Assembly (NCBI RefSeq): GCF_001418225.1
Contig: NZ_LIPT01000001.1
Location: 1-64,000, forward strand
Source of the DNA: Pannonibacter indicus
GTDB taxonomy: Bacteria > Pseudomonadota > Alphaproteobacteria > Rhizobiales > Stappiaceae
Length of the DNA stretch: 64,000 bases
Direction of reading: 5' to 3'
Numbering within the stretch: the stretch's first letter is position 1; each line of letters begins with the position of its first letter. The notes under the pieces were generated by a model. That model ran no database searches. It saw only the letters and a program-made list of their open reading frames with translations, and was not told the origin of the DNA. Position numbers and translations under genes: made by a program. Below, piece by piece: positions 8,616 to 18,239 of this stretch.

Positions 8616-9380
8616 ATGAATCGCCGCCGGCGTATCTATGAAGGCAAGGGCAAGATCCTCTATGAGGGCCCTGAGCCAGGAACCTTGATCCAGCATTTCA
8701 AGGACGATGCAACCGCCTTCAACGCCAAAAAGCACGAGATCGTGGACGGCAAGGGCGTGCTTAACAACCGCATCTCCGAATACATCTTCAATCAGCTGAA
8801 TGGCATGGGCATCCCGACCCATTTCATCCGCCGGATGAACATGCGAGAGCAGCTGATCCGCGAAGTCGAGATCATCCCGCTCGAAGTCGTGGTGCGCAAT
8901 GTTGCAGCCGGTTCGCTCGCCACCCGCCTCGGCATCGAGGAAGGTGTGCAGCTGCCGCGCTCCATCATCGAGTTCTATTACAAGAACGACGCCCTCAACG
9001 ACCCGATGGTCGCTGAAGAGCACATCACCGCCTTTGGCTGGGCCACCCCGCAGGAACTCGACGACATCATGGCGCTCGCCATCCGCGTCAACGACTTCCT
9101 GTCCGGCCTGTTCCTCGGCGTCGGCATCCGCCTTGTCGATTTCAAGATCGAATGCGGCCGCCTGTTCGAAGGCGACATGATGCGCATCGTCGTCGCGGAC
9201 GAAATCTCGCCGGACAGCTGCCGTCTGTGGGATATCGCCACCAACGACAAGATGGACAAGGACCGCTTCCGCCGCGACATGGGCGGGATGCTGGAAGCCT
9301 ATCAGGAAGTCGCGCGCCGTCTCGGCATCCTGAACGACAACGAGCGCCCCAACGGCTCCGGCCCGACGCTCGTCCAGTAA
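8616..9380 (+). CDS. purC: SAICAR synthase
   Basis: 254 residues from the ATG at 8616 ([18 protein letters not shown]), the start used by rhizobial homologues. The family signatures '[15 protein letters not shown]' and 'LVDFKIECG' are present, with the ATP-binding '[11 protein letters not shown]' at the N-terminus. The enzyme ligates aspartate to CAIR, the step before PurB. '[20 protein letters not shown]' (about residues 73-92) is strongly conserved in this subgroup. It ends in a strong intrinsic terminator, so purS downstream likely has its own promoter within the following 130 bases. Confidence 0.97.
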   Translation: MNRRRRIYEGKGKILYEGPEPGTLIQHFKDDATAFNAKKHEIVDGKGVLNNRISEYIFNQLNGMGIPTHFIRRMNMREQLIREVEIIPLEVVVRNVAAGSLATRLGIEEGVQLPRSIIEFYYKNDALNDPMVAEEHITAFGWATPQELDDIMALAIRVNDFLSGLFLGVGIRLVDFKIECGRLFEGDMMRIVVADEISPDSCRLWDIATNDKMDKDRFRRDMGGMLEAYQEVARRLGILNDNERPNGSGPTLVQ

Positions 9381-9396
9381 GGCTCAACACCCTCAA

Positions 9397-9430
9397 GGCC
9401 CCGTCCGGCTTGTGCCGGACGGGGCCTTTT
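9397..9430 (+). terminator. Intrinsic terminator of purC
   Basis: A perfect 12-bp GC-rich stem (GGCCCCGTCCGG, 9397-9408, with 9415-9426) and a 6-nt loop are followed at once by TTTT. Confidence 0.9.
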
Positions 9431-9565
9431 GTGTTTGCGGGCGGCAATCTGCAACTTCCTGCAGGGACTGGGGCGAAGCCCCTTCCGTCACGGGGCTGGT
9501 TGGTGTAAGCAGCGCGGCAGAAAAGGGCCGCATTGGCCATGGCGATTAACGGAAAGACGAGAGCG

Positions 9566-9805
9566 ATGAAGGCACGTGTCACCGTCACCCTGAAGAACGG
9601 CGTTCTGGACCCCCAGGGCAAGGCCATCGAAGGGGCGCTCGGCGCTCTCGGTTTTGACGGCATCAATGGCGTGCGCCAGGGCAAGGTCTTCGACGTGGAG
9701 CTGAGCGACCGCGATGCGGTCAAGGCCCGCGAAGATCTGACCGCCATGTGCGAGAAGCTGCTCGCCAACACCGTCATCGAGAACTACGCCATCGAAATCC
9801 TCTGA
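9566..9805 (+). CDS. purS: FGAM synthase small subunit PurS
   Basis: 79 residues from the ATG at 9566: MKARVTVTLKNGVLDPQGKA is the classical PurS start, so the in-frame ATG at 9533 is rejected. PurS bridges PurQ and PurL, forming the channel that carries ammonia from glutamine hydrolysis to the FGAR amidotransferase. 'VRQGKVFDVEL' (about 37-47) is typical. It is followed by a 35-residue membrane ORF and purQ, whereas purL sits 5.8 kb away. Confidence 0.95.
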   Translation: MKARVTVTLKNGVLDPQGKAIEGALGALGFDGINGVRQGKVFDVELSDRDAVKAREDLTAMCEKLLANTVIENYAIEIL

Positions 9806-9825
9806 GGCAGACTGAGGCTGCGGCC

Positions 9826-9933
9826 ATGGATCCGGATACACAAAAGGCGATCCGCTTTCTCCTGATCAAGGCCGCCATCTTCATCCTGCTGCCGGCAGGG
9901 CTCAGTCTTCTGGCTGTGCTCCTGCTGCTCTAG
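9826..9933 (+). CDS. 35-residue membrane protein between purS and purQ
   Basis: A short ORF beginning [17 protein letters not shown] and ending in a run of leucines: a polar N-terminus of about 8 residues followed by one long hydrophobic helix (about 11-35). It starts 20 bases after purS and lies 70 bases before purQ. I recall that Hyphomicrobiales genomes carry a similar tiny gene here, named a phosphoribosylformylglycinamidine-synthase-associated small membrane protein; this memory supports the call but was not checked. Function is unknown; membrane tethering of the PurSLQ complex is a possible but untested role. Confidence 0.75.
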   Translation: MDPDTQKAIRFLLIKAAIFILLPAGLSLLAVLLLL

Positions 9934-10003
9934 AGTTTGCAAGGGCCGCCGAGGCCCATCCGATCCGCCGCAGTCCGCCAGGACGACACACGGGAAGCCT
10001 GCC

Positions 10004-10675
10004 ATGAAGTCCGCCGTCATCCTCTGCCCCGGCCTCAACCGCGACCGCGACATGCTCTACGCACTGGAGCAGATCACCGGCCAGAAGCCTGCCACGGTCT
10101 GGCACACGGATACGGACATTCCGGATGTGGACCTGATCGTCATCCCCGGCGGCTTCTCCTATGGCGATTATCTGCGCGCCGGTGCCATTGCCGCCCGCTC
10201 GCCAGTGCTGCAGGAGGTGATCGCCCGTGCGGCCAGGGGCGTGCATGTGCTGGGCGTGTGCAACGGCTTCCAGATCCTCACCGAGGCTGGCCTGCTGCCG
10301 GGCGCGCTGATGCGCAATGCCGGGCTGAAGTTCATCTGCAAGGAAATCGAGCTGGAAACGGTCAATGCCAAGACAGCCTTCTCCAATGCATTCCGGCAGG
10401 GTGAAGTCTGGCGCTGCCCGATCGCCCATCACGACGGCAACTACTTCGCCGATGCCGAAACGCTGAAGGCCATTGAGGGTAACGGCCAGGTGGTGTTCCG
10501 CTACGCCAACGGCTGCAACCCGAACGGCTCGATCAACGATATCGCCGGTGTGATGAACAAGGCCGGCAACGTGCTCGGCATGATGCCGCATCCGGAGAAC
10601 CTGATCGAAGACCTGCAGGGCGGCACCGATGGCCGCAAGATCTTCGAAAGCCTGCTCGGCCAGCTGGTGGCCTGA
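10004..10675 (+). CDS. purQ: FGAM synthase glutaminase subunit PurQ
   Basis: 223 residues, class I glutamine amidotransferase. The nucleophile elbow 'GVCNGFQIL' contains the catalytic Cys (about residue 86), and 'GMMPHPENL' near the C-terminus supplies His and Glu. '[19 protein letters not shown]' gives the oxyanion-hole region. It hydrolyses glutamine and feeds ammonia to PurL through PurS. The DUF2164 gene follows after 22 bases. Confidence 0.97.
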   Translation: MKSAVILCPGLNRDRDMLYALEQITGQKPATVWHTDTDIPDVDLIVIPGGFSYGDYLRAGAIAARSPVLQEVIARAARGVHVLGVCNGFQILTEAGLLPGALMRNAGLKFICKEIELETVNAKTAFSNAFRQGEVWRCPIAHHDGNYFADAETLKAIEGNGQVVFRYANGCNPNGSINDIAGVMNKAGNVLGMMPHPENLIEDLQGGTDGRKIFESLLGQLVA

Positions 10676-10697
10676 AACGGGCAAGGCGGGGAAATCC

Positions 10698-10946
10698 ATG
10701 AAGAAGCTGGAACTTCCCCGTGACCTGCAGACCCGGATTGCCAGCCGTGTTTCGGATTTCTGCCGGGACGAGCTGGACGTGGATCTGGGCAACATGGACG
10801 CGCTGCGGCTGCTGGATTTTCTGGCTGAGGAAGCCGGCAGCGCCTTCTACACCCTCGGCGTCCGCGATGCTGCCGCACAGGCGGCAAAGCGCTTCGAAGA
10901 TCTTTCCGACGATCTGGCAGGCCTTGAGCGTCAGGACTGGCGCTGA
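10698..10946 (+). CDS. DUF2164 family protein
   Basis: 82 residues from the ATG at 10698 (MKKLELPRDLQTRIASRVSD); the longer frame from 10629 overlaps purQ and is rejected. A polar, helical protein with 'FLAEEAGSAFYTLGVRDA' (about 43-60), the conserved core of DUF2164 as I recognise it. Function is unknown. It lies 22 bases after purQ and 62 bases before the ureohydrolase gene, so it is probably part of the purS transcript. Confidence 0.75.
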   Translation: MKKLELPRDLQTRIASRVSDFCRDELDVDLGNMDALRLLDFLAEEAGSAFYTLGVRDAAAQAAKRFEDLSDDLAGLERQDWR

Positions 10947-11008
10947 AACCCTCTTGTCCTTCCCTGCCCCCACCGGGCATGCTGGGAAAAACGGGCAAGG
11001 GGCACAGC

Positions 11009-11977
11009 ATGGACGACACATTCTTTCAGCCGGTATCCGGGTTCGAGCTGCCGCGCTTTGCCGGCATTCCCACCTTCATGCGCCTGCCGCATGTGAACAT
11101 TGCCTCGCCGGAGGCGGAGCGCGTGGATATCGGCCTCATCGGCGTGCCCTGGGATGGCGGCACCACCAACCGGGCGGGCGCCCGCCACGGGCCGCGCCAG
11201 CTGCGCGATCTCTCCACCATGATCCGGCAAGTGCATCCGCACACGAGGGTCAATCCCTTCGGTCTCGCCAATTGCGCCGATCTGGGTGATGCACCGGTCA
11301 ATCCGGCCGATGTGCAGGATGCGCTGGCGCGGATTACCGGCTTCTATGACCAGATCGTCGATCTCGGCATCACGCCGCTCACCGCAGGCGGTGACCATCT
11401 TGTCTCGCTGCCGGTCCTCAGGGCACTGGCCCGCAACGGGCCGCTGGGCATGATCCATTTCGATGCCCACACCGACCTCTTCGACAGCTATTTCGGCGGC
11501 TTCCGCTACACCCACGGCACACCCTTCCGCCGTGCCATCGAAGAGGAACTGCTGGACCCGGAGCGCGTCGTGCAGATCGGCATTCGCGGCACGATGTATG
11601 ACGGGGAGGATATCGAGTGGGGCGAGGCGCAGGGCGTGCGCATCATCATGATCGAGGAACTGATGGAGCGCGGGATCGATCACGTGATGGCTGAGGCCCG
11701 CGAACGGGTGGGGAGAACACCGGCCTATGTCAGCTTCGATATCGACGTGATCGACCCCGCCTTTGCCCCCGGCACCGGCACACCGGAAATCGGAGGCATA
11801 ACCTCGTTTCAGGCGCAGCGGCTGATCCGGCGGCTGGCGGGCGTCAATGTGGCGGGCGCCGATCTTGTGGAGGTCTCGCCCCCCTTCGATCCGTCCGGCG
11901 GCACCGCATGGCTCGGCTCCTCGCTGATGTTCGAACTGCTGTGCATCCTCGCAAATTCACGAGCGCAGCAGGACTGA
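11009..11977 (+). CDS. speB: Agmatinase-family ureohydrolase, possibly a guanidino-acid hydrolase
   Basis: 322 residues. The binuclear manganese site is complete: GGDH (about 123-126), DAHTD (about 148-152) and 'SFDIDVIDPAFAPGTGTPE' (about 234-252). The start at 11009 (MDDTFFQPVSGFELPRFAGI) was chosen because 'PRFAGIPTFMRLPH' is the normal N-terminus of the GbuA/GpuA branch; the upstream ATG at 10979 adds ten unrelated residues. The family hydrolyses agmatine, guanidinobutyrate or guanidinopropionate to urea plus an amine. The N-terminus and 'IPTFMRLP' make me favour a guanidino acid, but true agmatinase is possible. Confidence 0.88.
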   Translation: MDDTFFQPVSGFELPRFAGIPTFMRLPHVNIASPEAERVDIGLIGVPWDGGTTNRAGARHGPRQLRDLSTMIRQVHPHTRVNPFGLANCADLGDAPVNPADVQDALARITGFYDQIVDLGITPLTAGGDHLVSLPVLRALARNGPLGMIHFDAHTDLFDSYFGGFRYTHGTPFRRAIEEELLDPERVVQIGIRGTMYDGEDIEWGEAQGVRIIMIEELMERGIDHVMAEARERVGRTPAYVSFDIDVIDPAFAPGTGTPEIGGITSFQAQRLIRRLAGVNVAGADLVEVSPPFDPSGGTAWLGSSLMFELLCILANSRAQQD

Positions 11978-12002
11978 CCGCAAGCACCGCACGAAACAGG
12001 CA

Positions 12003-12251
12003 TCAGTCGCGCGGCCGCTCCCGGTAGATCCAGAAAGGCCGCGCGGCTTCCCTCGCTGCCTGCTCCCGGGTGATGCCGATATCGGCCAGCTCATCATCCG
12101 TCAGTTCAGACAATTGCGCCCGTGTCCGGCCAACAGTCAGCCACATGGCCAGCGTCGAGATCACAGCCTTGAGCAGCCCGGAAAAGCGGTGCGCCGGACG
12201 CGCTTCACGCAAGACAATTTCCGGCTCTTCGCACTGATGAACGTGGGACAT
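12003..12251 (-). CDS. DUF1127 (YjiS-like) small protein
   Basis: 82 residues from the ATG at 12251, which has GGAGAG upstream; the longer ORF to 12335 would cross the promoter region. The C-terminal half contains 'LSELTDDELADIGITREQAA' (about 50-69), the DUF1127 signature. The first half carries a hydrophobic stretch 'LLKAVISTLAMWLTVG'. In Agrobacterium and Rhodobacter, DUF1127 proteins affect RNA turnover and phosphate or stress responses (family knowledge). It is divergent from a MocR regulator, a pairing that suggests the regulator controls it. Confidence 0.85.
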   Translation of the reverse strand: MSHVHQCEEPEIVLREARPAHRFSGLLKAVISTLAMWLTVGRTRAQLSELTDDELADIGITREQAAREAARPFWIYRERPRD

Positions 12252-12352
12252 GTCACTCTCCAAGCGGCACAATTGATACAATATCGTTTCATTGACCTCG
12301 TAATTCTGTATGAATTGACTCACTTTACAGTGCAAGCTATAGAATTGTCACC
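12252..12352. promoter_or_regulatory. Divergent promoter region with candidate MocR operator
   Basis: This 101-base gap is distinctly AT-rich. Direct repeats GAATTGAC (12313-12320) and GAATTGTC (12343-12350) lie 30 bp apart, about three helical turns. There is also an inverted repeat AATTC-N5-GAATT (12303-12317) and ACAATTGATACAAT (12270-12283). MocR regulators such as GabR bind spaced direct repeats; assigning these to the adjacent regulator is inference. Confidence 0.45.
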
Positions 12353-13867
12353 ATGACAAATTGGCTCCCTGACTTCCTCCCGGGCAAAGGCCCGCTCTAT
12401 GTCCGCCTTGCCCAACGCATCGCTGATGACATTATCTCCGGCGCCCTGCCTGCAGGAGCAAAGCTGCCGCCGCAGCGGGACCTCGCCTATGATCTGGGCG
12501 TCACCGTCGGCACGGTGGGCCGTGCCTATGGCATCCTGCGCGAGCGCGGTCTGGTCAGTGGCGAGGTGGGCCGCGGCACCTATGTGCTCGCAGGCGGCGC
12601 AGCACCGCAAGCCGCCAGCCCGGTGAACGGGGCCGCCTCCCCTGCCTTGTCTCATCCCCTTGAAGAAAAGCCGGTTGTCACGCCTGTCAGCGCGCCCGCC
12701 TGGACGCATCTGGCGATGGCCAGTCCTGACGCCAGCTTCGGCGGCACCCGTCACGCCGTTGCCCCAGCCGGTGCCTTGCGGCTGGACAGCACCTCCGCGC
12801 CGGAAGTCGGGCAGGCACAGGCGATCGAGCGGGTCATATCCGGAATAGCCCGCGAAATGCCGCATGAGATCGCCAGCTACACCCGGCTGGTTCCGGACAG
12901 CTGGCGGCTGGCCGGCCAGCAGTGGCTTGCCCGCTGCGGCTGGACGCCCGCATCAGAAACCATTGTTCCCACCACGGGCGCGCGTGGCGGACTGATGGCC
13001 ATCATCAGCGCCACCACGATGCCCGGCGACCGGGTGGTCTTCGAGGAACTGACCTACAGTTCCATCGCAAGAGGCGTCACCCTGACCGGCCGGCAGCCGG
13101 TGGCCGTGGCGCGCGATGACGAAGGCCCAATTCCGGAGGATCTGGCCCGCCTTTGCGCCCAGCAGCATCCGCGTGCCATCTTCCTGATGCCGACCGTACA
13201 CAATCCGACGCTGGGCCAGATGAGCCCGGCACGTCAGGCAGAGATCATCGCCATCGCCCGCGAGCACAATCTCTGGATCATCGAGGATGAGGTCTACGGC
13301 TCCCTGCATGCAGGCGGCATCCCGCCCTTCGCAGAGCTCGCCCCGGAGCGGACTTTCCATGTGGGCTCCCTGTCCAAGTCCGTCTCAGCCGGCATTCGCG
13401 GCGGCTGGATCGCCTCTCCGCCCAGTCACGCACAGCGGCTGTTCACGGCTCACAACATGCTGACCGGAGGCCTGTGCTTCCTGATGGCGGAACTCGCCGC
13501 CCGGCTCGTGCTCTCCGGCACTGCGGATGACTTACGGCAGCGAATCTTGCAGGAACTGGCCGCCCGGCATGAGATCACCCAGGGCCTTCTTGCCGGACAG
13601 ACCTTCAACGCGTCTCCGCAAACACCCTTCATCTGGCTGAAGCTGCCGGAGCCCTGGATGTCCGGAACCTTCAAGACCGCCGCCGCCGCGCAAGGGGTGC
13701 TCGTGGATGACGAGGATGAGTTCAAGACAGGGCGCAGCGCCCGCGTCTATCACCGGGTCCGGCTCGGCACCAGCAACACCCACACGCGGGAAGAGCTGAT
13801 CAAGGGCCTCGGCATCATCCGCGATCTTCTGCGCAATGCCAGCACCGGTTACGACAGCTTCGAATAA
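12353..13867 (+). CDS. MocR-family regulator (GntR HTH fused to PLP aminotransferase-like domain)
   Basis: 504 residues. Residues 12-80 form a GntR winged helix ('GPLYVRLAQRIADDIISGAL', 'LPPQRDLAYDLGVTVGTVGRAY'). After a linker, residues 160-500 form a fold-type-I aminotransferase domain with 'TTGARGGL', 'VHNPTLG', 'IIEDEVYG' and the PLP-lysine segment 'HVGSLSKSVSAGIRGGWI'. Such proteins sense PLP or an amino compound and regulate a divergent gene. Here the divergent gene is DUF1127. The effector cannot be predicted. A terminator follows directly. Confidence 0.9.
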   Translation: MTNWLPDFLPGKGPLYVRLAQRIADDIISGALPAGAKLPPQRDLAYDLGVTVGTVGRAYGILRERGLVSGEVGRGTYVLAGGAAPQAASPVNGAASPALSHPLEEKPVVTPVSAPAWTHLAMASPDASFGGTRHAVAPAGALRLDSTSAPEVGQAQAIERVISGIAREMPHEIASYTRLVPDSWRLAGQQWLARCGWTPASETIVPTTGARGGLMAIISATTMPGDRVVFEELTYSSIARGVTLTGRQPVAVARDDEGPIPEDLARLCAQQHPRAIFLMPTVHNPTLGQMSPARQAEIIAIAREHNLWIIEDEVYGSLHAGGIPPFAELAPERTFHVGSLSKSVSAGIRGGWIASPPSHAQRLFTAHNMLTGGLCFLMAELAARLVLSGTADDLRQRILQELAARHEITQGLLAGQTFNASPQTPFIWLKLPEPWMSGTFKTAAAAQGVLVDDEDEFKTGRSARVYHRVRLGTSNTHTREELIKGLGIIRDLLRNASTGYDSFE

Positions 13868-13870
13868 AAT

Positions 13871-13900
13871 GAAGGCCCTCCCCTGAACGGGAGGGCCTTC
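13871..13900. terminator. Bidirectional terminator between mocR and the chemoreceptor
   Basis: A perfect 12-bp stem (GAAGGCCCTCCC, 13871-13882, with 13889-13900) and a 6-nt loop lie between two convergent genes. Confidence 0.85.
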
Positions 13901-13922
13901 CACAGAAGATCAGAGCAAAAGA

Positions 13923-15290
13923 TCAGCGCGTGGCCCGCAACAGTGCGTCGATGCGGGACAGGACTTCGTCGGAGGCCCGCTCCATGGCAGCGATTTCAGC
14001 TTCGGCGCCCTTCATATCCCCCTTCGCATGCAGATCCGCAGCCTTCTTGCCGTGGGTATGCACAGCCTCATGCACCGGCAGAAGTTCCCTAAAGGCGGGA
14101 TTGGCGCGAAGCGCCTTGTCGGACACCGCGTCATACCACTTGCCGAGACGGCACTGGTGATGATCCGAAAGCTCCGCACTCTTCAGGCTGTTGAGGCCAA
14201 CGAGCATTTCCGAAAGCCGCTTCTTCCACAGCAGATGATCCGATTTGGCCCGGTGCAGCACGTAGTTGCGCACATTGCGCCCTTCGAGGCTCGCAAACTG
14301 GGTGTTGATCAGGGCTTCGGAACTGCCAACCGCCTTGATGACATCATCAGCAAAACGGCTTGCTGCCTGTGAATGGCTGGCAACGGCATGAATGCCTTCG
14401 GCAATCTCCCGCACCGCTTCGCTCTGCGCCTGCAACAGACCGGAGATGGCGTTCATGCGGGAACTGTTGGAGCCGACATGCCCCAGCACCGAGCCGATCT
14501 TCTCGGCGGCTTCTTCAGCCTGTTCCACGCTGGAGCCCACAAGGTCCTGCACCACCGAAACAGTGTCCAGAACCTCCGAGACATGCACTTGCAGCCGCTC
14601 GATACGGGCACGGATATCATCCGTGGCCTTCTGCGTCTGGCCGGAAAGCTGCTTCACTTCGCTGGCCACCACGGCAAAGCCCTTGCCGGCTTCACCCGCC
14701 CGCGCGGCTTCAATGGTGGCGTTCAGTGCCAGAAGGTTCGTCTGCTGGGCAAGGCCGTCAATGGTCGAGACAAACATGCCGATCTGCTCGGCGGCAGCGG
14801 CAAGCTGGCGGGCACACTCGCTCATGCGGTCAAAGGAATCGCCAATACGGCGGGATGACACGGCGGCGCTACGGGTGGCGGCTGCCCCGCCATCCAGCAC
14901 GGAATGAGCCTCCTCCATCGAATAAGCCGCTTCGCTTGCCGTTGCTGCGATCTGCTCGATGGAGGCCGTCAGCTCATCAACGCCGCCGGAGATTGCCCGG
15001 GCGCGATTTTCCGTCTTCCTGATTTCGCCGGTGATACGTGCCGTCGCCGCCATTGCGCGGCTTGCCTGCAAGGAATAATCGACCGTCTGCTGCAGCTGCG
15101 TTTCATTCTCCCGGTCGAGAGCCATCTTCAACGAAGCGAGGGCGGAGACAACTTCAGCCGGCAAACTGCCGGTTCCCTGAAGCTCGAGGTGCCCTTCAAC
15201 GGCACGCAATGCGCCCACAAGGGCTGCTACATCAAATTCTGGCTGCTTCACCGCAATGGCGGGCGCTGCAGACTTCAAGCCGAACATCAT
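13923..15290 (-). CDS. Soluble methyl-accepting chemotaxis protein with C-terminal CZB zinc-binding domain
   Basis: 455 residues with no hydrophobic membrane segment. Residues about 95-330 form the MCP signalling domain; the hairpin tip '[20 protein letters not shown]' and '[13 protein letters not shown]' are clear. Residues about 345-450 form a chemoreceptor zinc-binding (CZB) domain, with the His of 'AKSDHLLW', the Cys and 'GKWY' of '[10 protein letters not shown]', and '[11 protein letters not shown]'. Family knowledge: CZB domains bind zinc and can report hypochlorite or zinc levels. A GGAGGGG site precedes the ATG. No other chemotaxis gene is near, so it must work with a cytoplasmic cluster elsewhere. 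Confidence 0.92.
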   Translation of the reverse strand: MMFGLKSAAPAIAVKQPEFDVAALVGALRAVEGHLELQGTGSLPAEVVSALASLKMALDRENETQLQQTVDYSLQASRAMAATARITGEIRKTENRARAISGGVDELTASIEQIAATASEAAYSMEEAHSVLDGGAAATRSAAVSSRRIGDSFDRMSECARQLAAAAEQIGMFVSTIDGLAQQTNLLALNATIEAARAGEAGKGFAVVASEVKQLSGQTQKATDDIRARIERLQVHVSEVLDTVSVVQDLVGSSVEQAEEAAEKIGSVLGHVGSNSSRMNAISGLLQAQSEAVREIAEGIHAVASHSQAASRFADDVIKAVGSSEALINTQFASLEGRNVRNYVLHRAKSDHLLWKKRLSEMLVGLNSLKSAELSDHHQCRLGKWYDAVSDKALRANPAFRELLPVHEAVHTHGKKAADLHAKGDMKGAEAEIAAMERASDEVLSRIDALLRATR

Positions 15291-15618
15291 GCCCCTCCGA
15301 GGATATCTTCCTCGTAAGTATTGGCAAATGACTGAAGCAATCGTTAAATTTTACAGCTACTTGCATGCGTAAAAACCCAAGCGCGGCAGTCCCTGCCCGC
15401 CCGTGACGACGGCCGTTGCAGCGAAGGCAGAAGGGAGCCTGAGGATGGCCGCACGGCACGCATCAGCCTGCCCTGGGCGGCAAACAGATGCGGTTTCACG
15501 CTTCGGCCAAAATAGCCCCTGGAAACCGCGCAACAGTCTCCCATTCCTGCCGATGATCTGTTAAACCGGCCCCGAACATCATCCCCGGCACGACCCTGCC
15601 AGACGACTGCGGACGCCC
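15291..15618. other. Divergent intergenic region before purL
   Basis: 328 bases between the chemoreceptor and purL starts. A more AT-rich patch around 15310-15365 probably holds the chemoreceptor promoter. Short ORFs here look like shadows. No recognisable riboswitch or operator was seen. Confidence 0.4.
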
Positions 15619-17817
15619 ATGATCCCCAACGACATCAAAATCACGCCAGATCTCGTCGCGGCCCACGGCCTGAAGCCCGACGAATACCAGCGCATTCTGG
15701 ATCTGATCGGCCGCGAGCCGACCTTCACCGAACTCGGCATCTTCTCGGCCATGTGGAACGAGCATTGCTCCTACAAGTCCTCGAAGAAGTGGCTGAAGAC
15801 CCTGCCCGTCACCGGCGAGCGCGTGGTGCAGGGCCCGGGCGAGAATGCCGGCGTCGTGGACATTGGCGATGACGACGTGATCGTCTTCAAGATGGAAAGC
15901 CACAACCACCCCTCCTACATCGAGCCCTACCAGGGTGCGGCGACGGGCGTGGGCGGCATCCTGCGTGACGTCTTCACCATGGGCGCACGCCCGGTGGCGG
16001 CCATGAATGCCTTGCGCTTCGGCGCGCCGGATCATCCGCGTACCCGCCACCTCGTCTCCGGCGTCGTTGCCGGCGTCGGCGGCTATGGCAATTCCTTCGG
16101 CGTGCCGACGGTGGGCGGCGAGGTGGAATTCCACCCGCGCTACAACGGCAACTGCCTCGTCAACGCCTTTGCCGCCGGCCTTGCCAAGAAGGACGGCATT
16201 TTCCTGTCCAAGGCCGAAGGTGTTGGCCTGCCCGTCGTCTATCTGGGTGCCAAGACCGGCCGCGATGGCGTCGGCGGCGCGACCATGGCCTCGGCCGAAT
16301 TCGACGACACCATCGAGGAAAAGCGCCCGACCGTGCAGGTGGGTGACCCCTTCACCGAAAAGTGCCTTCTGGAAGCCTGCCTTGAGCTGATGGCCACCGG
16401 TGCCGTCATCGCCATCCAGGACATGGGCGCGGCCGGCCTCACCTGTTCCGCCGTCGAGATGGGCGCCAAGGGCGATCTCGGCATCGAGCTGGACCTCGAC
16501 AAGGTGCCAGTGCGCGAAGAGCGCATGACCGCCTATGAGATGATGCTGTCGGAAAGCCAGGAGCGCATGCTCATGGTTCTGCGCCCCGAGAAGGAGCAGG
16601 AAGCCGCCGCCATCTTCCGCAAGTGGGGTCTGGACTTTGCCATCGTCGGCAAGACCACCGACACGCTGCGCTTCATCGTCAAGCATCAGGGCGAGGTCGT
16701 GGCCGACCTGCCGATCAAGGAGCTGGGTGACGAAGCCCCCGAATATGACCGCCCCTGGGTGGAGCCGGTAAAGCGCCCGCTGCTGGATGCAGCCAGCATT
16801 CCCGCCCCTGCCGATTACGCCGCTGCCCTGCTGCAGCTGGTGGGCGGACCCAATGGCTCGTCCCGCCGTTGGGTTTACGAGCAGTATGACACGCTGATTC
16901 AGGGCAACACTGCAGCCCGTCCGGGCGGCGATGCCGGTGTCATCCGCGTCAATGCCGCTGGCAAGGGCCTTGCCTTCTCCGCCGACGTGACGCCGCGCTA
17001 CTGCGAGGCAGATCCCTTCGAGGGCGGCAAGCAGGCGGTAGCCGAAGTCTGGCGCAACCTGACAGCGACCGGCGCCGAGCCGCTGGCCGTGACTGACAAC
17101 CTGAACTTCGGCAACCCCGAGAAGCCGGAAGTCATGGGCCAGTTTGTCTTCTGCATCAAAGGCATCGGCGAGGCCTGCCGCGCGCTGGACTTCCCGATCG
17201 TCTCAGGCAACGTCTCGCTCTACAACGAGACCCATGGCCAGGCGATCCTGCCGACCCCGGCCATTGCAGGCGTCGGCCTGCTGCCGGATGTGAATGTGCG
17301 CGCCTCTGCCGCCTTTGCAGAGGACGGTGACGTGATCTTCCTCATCGGCGGCACCGGCACGCATCTGGGCGCCTCGCAGTATCTCTACGAGGTGCTGGGC
17401 CGCGAGGAAGGCGCACCGCCGCCGGTGGATCTTGCTGCCGAGCGCCGCAACGGCGATCTGGTGCGCGGCTGGATCCGCGAGACCCGCGTTTCCGCCGTGC
17501 ATGACATCTCCTCCGGCGGCCTTGCCGTGGCTCTCGCTGAAATGGCCATGTCCGGCAAGCGGGGCGCAAGGGTGAAGGTGGATGGCCCGGCGCATGCCGC
17601 CCTCTTCGGCGAGGATCAGGCCCGCTACGTGGTCACCGTCAAGGCCGATGAGGCCGATGGCCTCGAGGAAGATGCGCTGGACGCAGGCGTTGCCGTGGAG
17701 CGCCTTGGTGTGGTGGGCGGCAGTGAATTGACTGTCGAGGGTATCCTCACCATATCCGTTGCAAAGCTCAAGGAAGCACACGAGAATTGGTTCCCCAGCT
17801 TCATGGCGGCCGGCTGA
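15619..17817 (+). CDS. purL: FGAM synthase large subunit PurL
   Basis: 732 residues, the short (PurSLQ-dependent) form. '[16 protein letters not shown]' near residue 50 carries the catalytic histidine region, followed by '[14 protein letters not shown]' and 'KMESHNHPS' for ATP and magnesium. Two AIRS-like halves are visible, with '[17 protein letters not shown]' in the second. It converts FGAR plus ammonia and ATP to FGAM. It is separated from purS-purQ by 5 kb of unrelated genes, and is followed by bolA and grxD on the same strand. Confidence 0.97.
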   Translation: MIPNDIKITPDLVAAHGLKPDEYQRILDLIGREPTFTELGIFSAMWNEHCSYKSSKKWLKTLPVTGERVVQGPGENAGVVDIGDDDVIVFKMESHNHPSYIEPYQGAATGVGGILRDVFTMGARPVAAMNALRFGAPDHPRTRHLVSGVVAGVGGYGNSFGVPTVGGEVEFHPRYNGNCLVNAFAAGLAKKDGIFLSKAEGVGLPVVYLGAKTGRDGVGGATMASAEFDDTIEEKRPTVQVGDPFTEKCLLEACLELMATGAVIAIQDMGAAGLTCSAVEMGAKGDLGIELDLDKVPVREERMTAYEMMLSESQERMLMVLRPEKEQEAAAIFRKWGLDFAIVGKTTDTLRFIVKHQGEVVADLPIKELGDEAPEYDRPWVEPVKRPLLDAASIPAPADYAAALLQLVGGPNGSSRRWVYEQYDTLIQGNTAARPGGDAGVIRVNAAGKGLAFSADVTPRYCEADPFEGGKQAVAEVWRNLTATGAEPLAVTDNLNFGNPEKPEVMGQFVFCIKGIGEACRALDFPIVSGNVSLYNETHGQAILPTPAIAGVGLLPDVNVRASAAFAEDGDVIFLIGGTGTHLGASQYLYEVLGREEGAPPPVDLAAERRNGDLVRGWIRETRVSAVHDISSGGLAVALAEMAMSGKRGARVKVDGPAHAALFGEDQARYVVTVKADEADGLEEDALDAGVAVERLGVVGGSELTVEGILTISVAKLKEAHENWFPSFMAAG

Positions 17818-17874
17818 CCGCTGCCAGGAACCGCGACACGCGGATGGAACTTCAGAGGGAAGAGGACTGACCAC

Positions 17875-18108
17875 ATGCCGATGGACGCAAACGAGATCAT
17901 CACCCTGATCAAGGCCGCCCTGCCCGACGCAACCGTCGAGGTGCGCGATCTGGCGGGCGACGGCGATCACTACGCCGCCAGCGTGGTCTCGGAATCCTTC
18001 CGCGGCAAGAGCCGCGTCCAGCAGCATCAGATGGTCTATCAGGCGCTGAAGGGCAACATGGGCGGCACGCTGCATGCCCTCGCCCTTCAAACAAGCGCCC
18101 CCGAGTGA
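17875..18108 (+). CDS. bolA: BolA family protein
   Basis: 77 residues, the short BolA2-like form. '[20 protein letters not shown]' (about 28-47) and 'QHQMVYQAL' (about 49-57) match the class, including the conserved His that contacts a shared Fe-S cluster. ATG at 17875; an in-frame ATG at 17881 is an alternative. BolA proteins pair with CGFS monothiol glutaredoxins, and exactly such a gene lies 131 bases downstream, so a BolA-Grx complex in iron-sulphur trafficking is a well-founded inference. Confidence 0.93.
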   Translation: MPMDANEIITLIKAALPDATVEVRDLAGDGDHYAASVVSESFRGKSRVQQHQMVYQALKGNMGGTLHALALQTSAPE

Positions 18109-18239
18109 GGAATGGATTGAGACTGAACCGGCGCGGACCAGCCGGTGCCGCAAGGCGCAGGCCCGCAGCTGAATTGTAAAACGCACAGGCCGGCCCAAGC
18201 CCGGCCCATCAGGGACAAGACTCCCGGAAGGACATGGCA

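Noticed and set aside
7667..8641. 324-residue forward ORF across the ATPase zeta gene
   Set aside because: It spans the reverse zeta gene, a terminator and the purC start; no conserved domain.
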